Assembly: GCF_000281065.1 (NCBI RefSeq)
Contig: NZ_AKKK01000067.1
Coordinates: forward strand, 1-64,000
DNA length: 64,000 bases
Direction of reading: 5' to 3'
From: Arthrobacter sp. M2012083
Lineage (GTDB): Bacteria > Actinomycetota > Actinomycetes > Actinomycetales > Micrococcaceae
The number at the start of each line of letters is the position of its first letter. The first letter of the stretch is position 1. The position numbers were made by a program, and so were the translations under genes. The notes under the pieces are model-generated. The model searched no databases, had not been told where the DNA came from, and worked only from the letters and a program-made list of their open reading frames with translations. Positions 26,865 through 34,388 of this stretch are shown piece by piece.

Positions 26865-28367
26865 TTGGACCTGTTATTGCACGCTGATGATATTCATGCC
26901 GCTTACGATCATCGGCGCATCCTCAAAGGCGTCGGACTTTCGGTACACCGTGGCGAGATACTGGGGTTGATCGGCACAAACGGTGCAGGAAAAACCACCC
27001 TAATGGGCGTCTTGGCCGGATCCCATAGGCACGACGCCGGAACGATGACGCTGGCCGGAGAAAAGTATGGGCCGGACTCCATGGAGGAAGCGCAGGCCTG
27101 CGGGGTTGGTCTCATCCCTCAGAACTTCCGGATCGATCCCCAACTAACCATCGCAAGCGCCATATTCCGAGGTACTTTCCAAGCAGGTAAGTCCCATCAC
27201 GAACTCCGCGATCAGGCAAGCAAGTTAATCCGGGACATCGGCATCAACTTGGATCCCGACGTGAAGGTCGGAACGCTGATTCGTGCTGAGCAGGCCCTTG
27301 TGGAAGTGCTGAGGATGGTTGCCGAAGAGGCCCAGTTGGTCATCATGGATGAGGTTGCCGCGTCGCTGCCGGACCACGACGTCGCCGTCCTGCATCAGGT
27401 GCTGCGCATGCTGGTCAGGCAAGGGCGCGCAATCATCTACATCACCCATCGTCTGGATGAGGTCCGATCCATCGCACACCGCATAGCGGTCCTGCGGGAA
27501 GGCCGGGTGCACAAAGTACTTGAAGCCAGTCATACCGACGTCGACGAATTGGCATTCCTGTTGCTTCAGCAGGAGCTTGAGGGCAGCGCCAGGCCAATTG
27601 ACCCGGCCGGCGGTGAGGAGGCCTTGCGTGTGGTGAACCTCGGTATGGAAGACAAGGTCCGGGAGGTCACCTTCAGCGTGGCCAAGGGCGAGATTTTTGG
27701 CTTGGTCGGAACACATCGGTCAGGTGTTTACGAGCTGGTCGAAGCGCTTGCGGGAGTTCGGCCCAGCACTTCCGGACACATCCTTTTGCACGGCCGGCCG
27801 GCCCGGATCCGAGGGGTCCAGGATGCCTCGCGATTGAAAATCGGTTACTTGTCCGATGCCGCCGGGGAGTGCGGGGAAGCGGGGAGCATTGTGGACGGCA
27901 TTCAGCCTGTCCGGGAAGCGGACGGAGCCAATCTACGGGACGAGATTTCCCAGCTCCGTGGAGTAACTGATGTCATTCGACGCATGCGCATCAGCACGAC
28001 GAACATCCACGGCAACATCACGACCCTCTCAGGCGGGGATAGGCAAAAAGTACAACTCGCCAAGTGGATGGCCACGGACTGCGACGTGCTGATCCTAAGC
28101 CATCCCAGCCGTGGCATTGACATTGGCGCCAAAGAGACGGTGTACAAGATGCTGAGCGAGCTCAGCGAGACAGGTGTCGCTATTGTCCTGCTGTCTTCCG
28201 ACTTGTCTGAACTGATTAGCTGGTGCCACCGGGTGGGCGTGATGCGCGACGGCGAACTCGTGACTATCGAGGCCAACGCCAACACCAATGAGGACGTTTT
28301 GGTACACCATATGTTAGGTGTGAAGTTTGAATCCGGTGGCGGCGATGCACGCCGCGTGAGAAATTAA
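26865..28367 (+). CDS. Orphan CUT2-type (RbsA/MglA-like) sugar ABC ATPase with degenerate motifs
   Basis: A 500-residue tandem ABC protein. Cassette 1 has Walker A GTNGAGKTTL (37-46), but a signature reduced to IRAEQALVEVLRMV and Walker B VIMDEVAASL (the usual P after DE is V). Cassette 2 has no Walker A lysine (GTHRSGVYELVEAL, a common CUT2 trait) and a Walker B of LILSHPSRGIDIG, so the D-E pair is lost. Its signature TLSGGDRQKVQLAKW is intact. No permease or binding protein is adjacent. Start TTG 26865 with AGGAG upstream. It may energise a distant ring or act as a non-transport ATPase. Confidence 0.85.
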   Translation: MDLLLHADDIHAAYDHRRILKGVGLSVHRGEILGLIGTNGAGKTTLMGVLAGSHRHDAGTMTLAGEKYGPDSMEEAQACGVGLIPQNFRIDPQLTIASAIFRGTFQAGKSHHELRDQASKLIRDIGINLDPDVKVGTLIRAEQALVEVLRMVAEEAQLVIMDEVAASLPDHDVAVLHQVLRMLVRQGRAIIYITHRLDEVRSIAHRIAVLREGRVHKVLEASHTDVDELAFLLLQQELEGSARPIDPAGGEEALRVVNLGMEDKVREVTFSVAKGEIFGLVGTHRSGVYELVEALAGVRPSTSGHILLHGRPARIRGVQDASRLKIGYLSDAAGECGEAGSIVDGIQPVREADGANLRDEISQLRGVTDVIRRMRISTTNIHGNITTLSGGDRQKVQLAKWMATDCDVLILSHPSRGIDIGAKETVYKMLSELSETGVAIVLLSSDLSELISWCHRVGVMRDGELVTIEANANTNEDVLVHHMLGVKFESGGGDARRVRN

Positions 28368-28412
28368 CGCTGCTTCTTCATTCTGCGAAGAACGATCACA
28401 CGGTTAAGACAA

Positions 28413-28450
28413 CGAAGGGGACGGTGGCGCACGCACCACCGTCCCCTTCG
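28413..28450. terminator. Convergent terminator hairpin
   Basis: A perfect 15-bp stem (28413-28427 with 28436-28450) between the ABC ATPase and the roadblock gene, able to end transcription from both sides. Confidence 0.85.
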
Positions 28451-28464
28451 CCTTCCCTCGGAAA

Positions 28465-28833
28465 TCAGATGGTGATGTCCTTGGCAAGGTTTTTGAGCTT
28501 GTGCCGGGCCAGTGCCAGGTTCGCGTAGGTGCGGTCGAGTACAAGGTAGACGAAGAGCCCCTTGGAACCGCTTGAATTCAGGACGTTGATGAGGTGGTAC
28601 TGGGTGCCCAGCGTAATGAGGATGTCTTCAATGTCACCGTCAAGGTTCAGCTCGGACATGGTACGCAACTTGGCGCTCACTACATTCGAGTTACCTGCCG
28701 CGGCGACGCCCAGGTCGAAGCCCGGGCTTCCACCTTGGGCCAACGCCATTCCACTGGAATAGTCCACCACAGCCGCACCGGTGGCTCCTTCGATAGCCAG
28801 CAGTTGCTTTATCGCTTCATCAAGAGTGCTCAT
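28465..28833 (-). CDS. Roadblock/LC7 domain protein
   Basis: A 122-residue single-domain roadblock/LC7 (MglB-like) protein. Conserved features are LLAIEGATGAAVVDYSSGMALA, the central AAGNSNVVSAKLRTM, and DILITLGTQYHLINVL. Such proteins regulate small GTPases of the MglA type or act as dimer scaffolds; in actinobacteria they often stand with GTPase/histidine-kinase operons. None is visible nearby, so this is an orphan. ATG 28833 has AGGAA nine bases upstream. The frame stays open for 72 more codons (to 29049), which may be a non-coding read-through or an N-terminal extension. Confidence 0.87.
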   Translation of the reverse strand: MSTLDEAIKQLLAIEGATGAAVVDYSSGMALAQGGSPGFDLGVAAAGNSNVVSAKLRTMSELNLDGDIEDILITLGTQYHLINVLNSSGSKGLFVYLVLDRTYANLALARHKLKNLAKDITI

Positions 28834-29301
28834 ATCGGGATGTTCCTGTTCTGTTGTGTCACGGGCAGTATCCGTAAAGTTGGCAGTTCGGGTGGCGTGA
28901 ACGTCGTAGTGATTCGCGTGAAGGATCTCGTGGAGGGGCGTTAAACGCTCATCCATCATTTCCTCGTCAAATTCAGTCGATTCGAATACGTAGTCACGTT
29001 TCCACCATTTCCACGTGCGCTCCGAACGGCTCACTTCCTGCCCCCGCACTTCCCTCGTTCCGGACTGCCGCCTGCTATGCGGAGTTATTGATAGAAATCT
29101 TTACTTTACACAACAACTTCTGCACCTAAGCAAAATACCCACGCACTAGCCGGAACGTACTTTTTCATTACGTACAAGAATGACAGTTTGATAAATTGTT
29201 GCCTTTTCTGCGTCACGAAATTCGTTTAGCTGTTTCACGCTGACTGCTTCTTTTCGGCTGTCGTGTTTCCCGTGCATGCCTGCCTCTTCCGGGCAAAACT
29301 A
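28834..29301. other. Long upstream region of the roadblock gene
   Basis: About 470 bp. The part to 29049 is open in the roadblock frame but shows no known domain. From about 29090 to 29260 the DNA is AT-rich and is the likely promoter zone. A stretch at 29210-29250 (TTCTGCGTCACGAAATTCG and onward) resembles 26645-26685 in the ABC ATPase leader. No RNA gene recognised. Confidence 0.5.
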
Positions 29302-29332
29302 AAGCACCGGTGGAGCATCTCCACCGGTGCTT
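29302..29332 (-). terminator. Rho-independent terminator of serB
   Basis: A 13-bp stem (29302-29314 with 29320-29332). Read on the minus strand it is followed by TAGTTTTG. Lies about 50 bp past the serB stop. Confidence 0.8.
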
Positions 29333-29344
29333 AGGTCAGGTAAC

Positions 29345-29381
29345 GCTAAGCGGCGGCGTCGCGCAAACGGCGCCGCTTAGC
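29345..29381. terminator. Second hairpin directly behind serB
   Basis: Inverted repeat with GCTAAGCGGCG and CGCCGCTTAGC as arms, starting one base after the serB stop. Together with 29302-29332 it makes two hairpins in tandem; no T-run of its own. Confidence 0.6.
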
Positions 29382-29382
29382 C

Positions 29383-30276
29383 TCATACGTTGGCGATATG
29401 CCGCACTGCGTCAAGATACGGCATCGTGATGACAGCGTCGGCCACCGCGCGGACTGCCGGTTTGGCATTGAAGGCGACACCGAGGCCGGCCGCACTCAGC
29501 ATGTCCAGGTCGTTGGCGCCGTCGCCCACCGCAATAGTGTGCTCAAGACTGATGCCTTCCGCAGAAGCCCACTCACGCAAGTACTTCTCTTTGGCAGCCC
29601 GATCGATAACTGCGCCGAGAACCTTACCGGTCAACACGCCGTCGACGATCTCGAGCTCATTGGCAATCCAGTAGTCCAAACCGAGTTCTTCAGCGATGGG
29701 CCCCAAAATTTGATTGAATCCACCGGATACAACAGCAACCACATGCCCTGCCTCTTTGAACGCGGCGACCAGTTCTGCCGCACCCAGGCTAAGGCGTACC
29801 TCTTGGCGAACATCATCAACGACGGCGGCAGGCAGCCCGGCGAGGACGGCAACGCGGGCGTGCAAGCTCTGGGCGAAGTCCAATTCACCGCGCATGGCAG
29901 CCTCTGTGACGGCTGCGACTTCCTCACGTTTACCGGCGTGAGCTGCCAGCAGCTCGATGACCTCCTGCTGGATCAGGGTTGAATCCACATCCATGATCAG
30001 GAACTTCCGGGGGGCTTGGCGCAGGCTCCCGGGGACAATGGCTGTGTCCACCCCTGCCTCGGCGGCTTCGGCCACCAGCCGCCTCACTGTCAAAAGACCT
30101 GCTTCCGTGTCGGCGTCCACCGTAAGATCGGCCGTGTGCACACCGAAACGCTCGTCGCCGCCCTGTGATTCCGAAGACACCAAGGCGCCGGCGTCAGCCA
30201 GCACTTTGAGCACATTTTCCAGTGATTCGGGGGACAAATTCACGCCGTAGCTGACTGCAGCCAAGTTCGAAGTCAT
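29383..30276 (-). CDS. serB: Phosphoserine phosphatase
   Basis: A 297-residue HAD-superfamily enzyme that releases serine from O-phosphoserine, the last step of serine synthesis. The nucleophile motif is MDVDSTLIQQE with D96 and D98. Motif II is VAVVSGGFNQIL and motif III is AVGDGANDLDMLSAAGLG. The first ~90 residues form the ACT-like regulatory region found in longer SerB proteins. ATG 30276 gives MTSNLAAVSYG. Divergent from the ABC ATPase gene at 30387, with ~110 bp between them. Confidence 0.95.
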   Translation of the reverse strand: MTSNLAAVSYGVNLSPESLENVLKVLADAGALVSSESQGGDERFGVHTADLTVDADTEAGLLTVRRLVAEAAEAGVDTAIVPGSLRQAPRKFLIMDVDSTLIQQEVIELLAAHAGKREEVAAVTEAAMRGELDFAQSLHARVAVLAGLPAAVVDDVRQEVRLSLGAAELVAAFKEAGHVVAVVSGGFNQILGPIAEELGLDYWIANELEIVDGVLTGKVLGAVIDRAAKEKYLREWASAEGISLEHTIAVGDGANDLDMLSAAGLGVAFNAKPAVRAVADAVITMPYLDAVRHIANV

Positions 30277-30386
30277 GGCGTCAATCCTACTGAGGGCGCC
30301 AGATCCATCCGAATTCGTTTCCCCTCGTAAACGAGGAGATACGCCGGTTATCAGTCACACGTATTTTTGTCCTAGTGTCTACTGCT

Positions 30387-31172
30387 ATGAGTGATGTTCT
30401 GGAATTGGCTGCCGTCAGCGTTGTCCGAGGCAAAAAGACCCTGCTGGACAAGGTCGACTGGGAAGTCAACGAAGGAGAACGCTGGGTCATCCTGGGACCG
30501 AACGGCGCCGGTAAGACCACCCTGCTCCAGATAGCTGCCGCCCGCATGCACCCAAGCAGCGGCAGGGCCGGGATCCTCGACGAAACTTTGGGGCGCGTTG
30601 ATGTCTTTGAGCTCCGCCCCCGCATCGGCCTTTCGTCGGCAGCACTCGCTACCCAGATTCCCGAACACGAGAACGTATTGAACGTCGTGGTCACGGCAGC
30701 CTATGGCGTCACTGGTCGTTGGCGTGAGGGATACGAACGCGACGACGAACGCCGCGCCTTTGGATTGCTCAACGACTGGGGGATGGGTCCGTTGTTGAAC
30801 CGCACCTTTGCCACGCTGTCCGAGGGGGAGCGCAAGCGCGTCCAGATTGCCCGTGCGCTGATGACCGATCCTGAACTACTGCTGCTGGACGAGCCTGCCG
30901 CAGGCCTCGACCTCGGCGGGCGCGAAGAACTGGTCCACAAGCTCGGTGAGCTCGCCAGCGACGAAGCCGCGCCGGCGATGGTCCTTGTCACTCATCACCT
31001 TGAGGAAGTGCCACCCGGATTCACGCATGCCATGCTGCTCCGCGAAGGCGGAGTGGTGGCTGCTGGTCCCATCAAGGAAGTCCTGACGGACGAGCATCTC
31101 AGCAAAACCTTCGGACTGGCGTTGGACGTTTCGGAAAATGCGGGCCGCTACACGGCTACCGCCCGCCGCTAG
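30387..31172 (+). CDS. Stand-alone ABC transporter ATP-binding protein
   Basis: A 261-residue ATPase. Walker A is GPNGAGKTTLLQI (about 35-47), signature is TLSEGERKRVQIARAL, Walker B is LLLLDEPAAGLDLGG and the switch histidine is in VTHHLEEVPPGFTHAML. Sequence style is that of YlmA/ModF-like single ATPases whose membrane partner is not adjacent. Start ATG 30387 (MSDVLELAAVSV) preferred over GTG 30375. It is the first of three co-directional genes with the TauE exporter (19 bp later) and the SpoU methyltransferase. Confidence 0.87.
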   Translation: MSDVLELAAVSVVRGKKTLLDKVDWEVNEGERWVILGPNGAGKTTLLQIAAARMHPSSGRAGILDETLGRVDVFELRPRIGLSSAALATQIPEHENVLNVVVTAAYGVTGRWREGYERDDERRAFGLLNDWGMGPLLNRTFATLSEGERKRVQIARALMTDPELLLLDEPAAGLDLGGREELVHKLGELASDEAAPAMVLVTHHLEEVPPGFTHAMLLREGGVVAAGPIKEVLTDEHLSKTFGLALDVSENAGRYTATARR

Positions 31173-31191
31173 ACAGATCGCGTAGTCAACA

Positions 31192-31977
31192 GTGGAGATC
31201 CTTAGCAGCATCCTGGTCTTTTTCGCGGGCCTGTGGGCCGGCACCATCAACGCGGTAGTCGGCTCCGGCACGCTGGTAACCTTCCCCGTGCTCATAGCCC
31301 TTGGTGTTACTCCGGTGGTCGCTTCGATGAGCAATGCGATGGGACTCGTGGCCGGCACGGCCGCGGGTGCCTGGGGCTACCGACGCGAACTGGCAGGCCG
31401 TGGCAGGCAACTGATGAAACTTCTGCCGGCCTCTTTGCTGGGCGGTATCACCGGAGCGTGGCTGCTGCTGCACCTGCCGGAGAAGGTCTTCCACTATGTA
31501 GCACCCGTCCTGCTGGTCCTTGCCCTCCTCATGGTGCTGTTCCAGCCCAAGCTGCAGGCATGGGTTCGCAGCAGGGAAGAGAATCCGGAACACGCCATCC
31601 GGGATCGCAGCCACGGATTCCTGCTGGTGGTCCTTGTGTACTTGGCCGGTGTGTACGGCGGCTACTTCGTCGCTGCGCAGGGAATTCTCCTGGTGGGCAT
31701 CCTCGGGGTGTTCCTCACCGGAACCATGCAAAACGCCAATGCCATGAAGAACTTCCTGGTACTGGGCGTCAACATGGTGGCGGCCACCTCTTACCTGATC
31801 TTCGCCTTTGACCGCATCAATTGGCTGGTTGTCCTGCTCATCGCGGTCAGCTCAACCATTGGCGGACTAGTCGGTTCCAAGGTAGGCCGGAAGCTGTCTC
31901 CCCGGGTCCTCCGGGCAGTGATCTTCACCCTTGGCATTGTGGCCCTGGGCTTCATGGTCGCCAACCTGCTGAAATAA
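31192..31977 (+). CDS. TauE/SafE family sulfite/anion exporter
   Basis: A 261-residue membrane protein with about eight helices. The family repeat is visible at the N terminus (AGLWAGTINAVVGSGTLVTFP) and again in the second half (GVYGGYFVAAQGILLVGIL). Members export sulfite or organosulfonates, or import small organic anions. Substrate here unknown. GTG at 31192 is the start; the upstream gene ends 19 bp before, so they are probably one transcript, although no functional tie to the ATPase is evident. Confidence 0.88.
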   Translation: MEILSSILVFFAGLWAGTINAVVGSGTLVTFPVLIALGVTPVVASMSNAMGLVAGTAAGAWGYRRELAGRGRQLMKLLPASLLGGITGAWLLLHLPEKVFHYVAPVLLVLALLMVLFQPKLQAWVRSREENPEHAIRDRSHGFLLVVLVYLAGVYGGYFVAAQGILLVGILGVFLTGTMQNANAMKNFLVLGVNMVAATSYLIFAFDRINWLVVLLIAVSSTIGGLVGSKVGRKLSPRVLRAVIFTLGIVALGFMVANLLK

Positions 31978-31984
31978 TCACCCG

Positions 31985-32794
31985 GTGACATTCCATTATC
32001 TTGAGTCCGCCAACGATCCCCGCGTGACGGACTACACCACGCTCACGGATGTACATCTGAGGAAGCTGCGGGAGCCCCGGGAGGGCATGTACATCGCCGA
32101 ATCTTCCAAGGTCCTCCGCAGGGCGTTGGCTGCAGGCCACCAGCCACGTTCCTTTTTTCTGGCTGAGAAGTGGCTGGAGGACCTCGACGACGTCTTCCGG
32201 GCTCATCCCGAGGTTCCGGTCTTCATTGGCAAGGCCTCCTTGCTCGAAGAAATCACCGGGTTCCACCTGCACCGCGGTGCCATGGCTGCAATGCACCGGC
32301 CGGCTCCTGTGCCGTTATCGGACCTTCTGGCCAACGCGCAGCGGATCGCCGTCCTGGAGGACATTGTGGACCACACCAACGTGGGTGCCATCTTCCGCTC
32401 CGCCGCTGCACTCGGAGTGGACGCGGTCCTCGTGTCGCCACGGTGCGGGGACCCCCTGTACAGGCGCAGTGTTCGCGTCAGCATGGGCACAGTGTTCCAG
32501 GTTCCATGGGCGCGTTTGGAGAGCTGGCCGGGCGACCTGGCACAACTGAAGGAACAGGGCTTCACAGTGGCGGCCATGGAGCTGACCGATGGCGCCTTGG
32601 ACTTGGACGATCTGGCGGCACGGAACATCCCCAAACTGGCCCTGGTGCTTGGCACCGAAGGGGCAGGCATGAGCCAGGAGACGTTGACCGCCGTCGATCT
32701 CGCCGTCAAGATTCCCATGCGTGAAGGCGTCGATTCGCTTAACGTCGCAGCGGCGTCGGCAGTGGCGTTTTGGGAACTCCGCCCACGCGATTGA
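31985..32794 (+). CDS. SpoU/TrmH-family RNA 2'-O-methyltransferase
   Basis: A 269-residue SPOUT-class enzyme that methylates ribose 2'-OH in tRNA or rRNA using S-adenosylmethionine. An N-terminal substrate-binding domain begins YLESANDPRVTDYTTL. The SPOUT motifs follow: EDIVDHTNVGAIFRSAAALG (motif 1), LVLGTEGAGMSQETL (motif 2) and PMREGVDSLNVAAASAVAFWE (motif 3). GTG at 31985, 7 bp after the exporter stop. The exact nucleotide target cannot be told from sequence. Confidence 0.92.
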   Translation: MTFHYLESANDPRVTDYTTLTDVHLRKLREPREGMYIAESSKVLRRALAAGHQPRSFFLAEKWLEDLDDVFRAHPEVPVFIGKASLLEEITGFHLHRGAMAAMHRPAPVPLSDLLANAQRIAVLEDIVDHTNVGAIFRSAAALGVDAVLVSPRCGDPLYRRSVRVSMGTVFQVPWARLESWPGDLAQLKEQGFTVAAMELTDGALDLDDLAARNIPKLALVLGTEGAGMSQETLTAVDLAVKIPMREGVDSLNVAAASAVAFWELRPRD

Positions 32795-32800
32795 GCGGAG

Positions 32801-32830
32801 TTCGTACGGGATGGCCGTTTCGGCTATGAT
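32801..32830 (+). promoter_or_regulatory. Candidate promoter for rpmE2
   Basis: A TATGAT -10 element (32825-32830) stands 18 bp after a TTCGTA -35-like hexamer (32801-32806), about 105 bp before the rpmE2 start. Found by eye only. No Zur-type palindrome was seen nearby. Confidence 0.35.
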
Positions 32831-32935
32831 TGGTTGTTGGCCCGGCCGCTGGAATGTCCGCATTGCAGCAAAGGTCCACCTCCATTCATACCTGGCAGCT
32901 GGCAAAATCCAGTTGCGCGAACAAAAGGTCCCATT

Positions 32936-33193
32936 ATGAAGTCTGATATCCACCCGAAGTACGAAGCTGTTGTTTTCAACGACCTGGCTTCCGGTACGCA
33001 GTTCCTGACCAAGTCCACCGTGTCTTCCTCGAAGACCATCGAGTGGGAAGACGGAAACACCTACCCGGTTATCGACGTCGAAATCTCTTCGGAGTCCCAC
33101 CCGTTCTACACGGGCAAGCAGCGCATCATGGACTCCGCTGGCCGCGTCGAGCGCTTCAACGCTCGCTTCAAGGGCTTCGGCGGCAAGAAGTAA
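32936..33193 (+). CDS. rpmE2: 50S ribosomal protein L31 type B (zinc-free form)
   Basis: An 85-residue protein starting MKSDIHPKYEAVVFND and ending ERFNARFKGFGGKK. There are no cysteines, so it is the C-minus paralogue of L31 that does not hold zinc and usually replaces the zinc form when zinc is scarce. Sequence such as SSESHPFYTGKQRI is family-typical. ATG 32936 follows AAAAGGTC. Monocistronic with its own terminator at 33219. The frame upstream of 32936 is not coding. Confidence 0.96.
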   Translation: MKSDIHPKYEAVVFNDLASGTQFLTKSTVSSSKTIEWEDGNTYPVIDVEISSESHPFYTGKQRIMDSAGRVERFNARFKGFGGKK

Positions 33194-33218
33194 CCCACTT
33201 CACCCCCAAGGCTTTTTC

Positions 33219-33264
33219 AAAGGCCCGTATCGCTGGTTTCCGGCGATGCGGGCCTTTGCGTTTT
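33219..33264 (+). terminator. Terminator of rpmE2
   Basis: A 15-bp stem (33219-33233 with 33243-33257, one G-U pair), then GCGTTTT. It reaches to within ten bases of the next start codon. Confidence 0.85.
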
Positions 33265-33272
33265 CCGGCAAG

Positions 33273-34382
33273 ATGGACACCATGACTTCCCACCCGGCCC
33301 AGGAACCGCACACCCACGACGACGACGCACGCCTTCACGGCGAATATAAAGTCCCTGGCGGCAAACTTGTGGTGGTGGACCTGGAGGTGGTTGATGGCCG
33401 ATTTTCCAAGGTATCGCTGAGCGGCGACTTTTTCCTGGAGCCCGATGAAGCCCTTGAGGACATCAACCGGGCACTGACGGGCCTCCAGGAGAACTCCACA
33501 GCGGCAGACATCGCCGCAGCCGTCAACGCCGGATTGCCCGAGGACGCCGTACTGTTCGGGTTCTCCGCCGAGGCGGTGGCTGTAACGGTCCGCCGTGCGC
33601 TCTCCAAGGCCACCGGCTGGGCGGACCACCAATGGGAAGTCATTCCACCTTCAGTCCTGCCCACGCAGGTGAACGTGGCGTTGGATGAGGTCCTCACGGA
33701 GGAAGTGGGAGCAGGGCGGCGGAACCCCACGTTGCGGTTCTGGGACTGGGAAGAGCCGTCCGTTGTCATTGGCAGTTTCCAGTCGGTGCGGAACGAGGTG
33801 GATCCGAACGGCGTCTCCAGGCACGGCATCACGGTGGTGCGCCGCATCAGTGGCGGCGGCGCCATGTTCATGGAAGCCGGCAACTGCATCACCTATTCGC
33901 TCTACCTACCGCAGACGCTGGTGGATGGAATCAGCTTCGCGGACTCCTACGCATTCCTGGATGCCTGGGTTATGGCCGCACTGGAGAAGCTGGGTATTAC
34001 CGCCTTCTATGTGCCCTTGAATGACATTGCCACCGACCAGGGCAAGATCGGAGGCGCGGCACAGAAGCGGCTCGCCAACGGCGGCATGCTGCATCACGTC
34101 ACCATGAGTTACGACATTGACGCAGACAAGATGGTGGACGTCCTGCGCATCGGCAAGGAGAAACTATCGGACAAGGGAACCCGGAGTGCCAAGAAGCGGG
34201 TGGACCCGTTGCGCCGTCAGACAGGCCTTGCACGCTCGGCAATTCTTCAGGCTATGCAGGATGTCTTTGCTGAACGCTACGGTGCTGTGGAAACCCGGCT
34301 CACCGACAACGAACTCGACGAAGCAAAGCGGCGCGTGGATGCGAAGTTCGGCACTGAAGAATGGCTGAACCGGGTTCCCTAA
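33273..34382 (+). CDS. Lipoate-protein ligase family with N-terminal accessory domain
   Basis: A 369-residue protein. About residues 15-110 (GEYKVPGGKLVVVDLEVVDG ... EDAVLFGFSAEAVAVTVRRAL) resemble the accessory domain that normally follows the catalytic domain of LplA or is a separate LplB. The biotin/lipoate A/B ligase domain then contains RRISGGGAMFMEAGN and the catalytic lysine in GKIGGAAQKR. Domain order is therefore accessory then catalytic. It attaches lipoate, or octanoate, to dehydrogenase E2 or GcvH proteins. ATG 33273 or 33282; neither has a strong ribosome site. Confidence 0.87.
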   Translation: MDTMTSHPAQEPHTHDDDARLHGEYKVPGGKLVVVDLEVVDGRFSKVSLSGDFFLEPDEALEDINRALTGLQENSTAADIAAAVNAGLPEDAVLFGFSAEAVAVTVRRALSKATGWADHQWEVIPPSVLPTQVNVALDEVLTEEVGAGRRNPTLRFWDWEEPSVVIGSFQSVRNEVDPNGVSRHGITVVRRISGGGAMFMEAGNCITYSLYLPQTLVDGISFADSYAFLDAWVMAALEKLGITAFYVPLNDIATDQGKIGGAAQKRLANGGMLHHVTMSYDIDADKMVDVLRIGKEKLSDKGTRSAKKRVDPLRRQTGLARSAILQAMQDVFAERYGAVETRLTDNELDEAKRRVDAKFGTEEWLNRVP

Positions 34383-34388
34383 GCTCCT

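Noticed and set aside
32801..32935. Zur operator expected upstream of the zinc-free L31 gene
   Set aside because: No AT-rich palindrome of the Zur type could be found between 32795 and the start codon.
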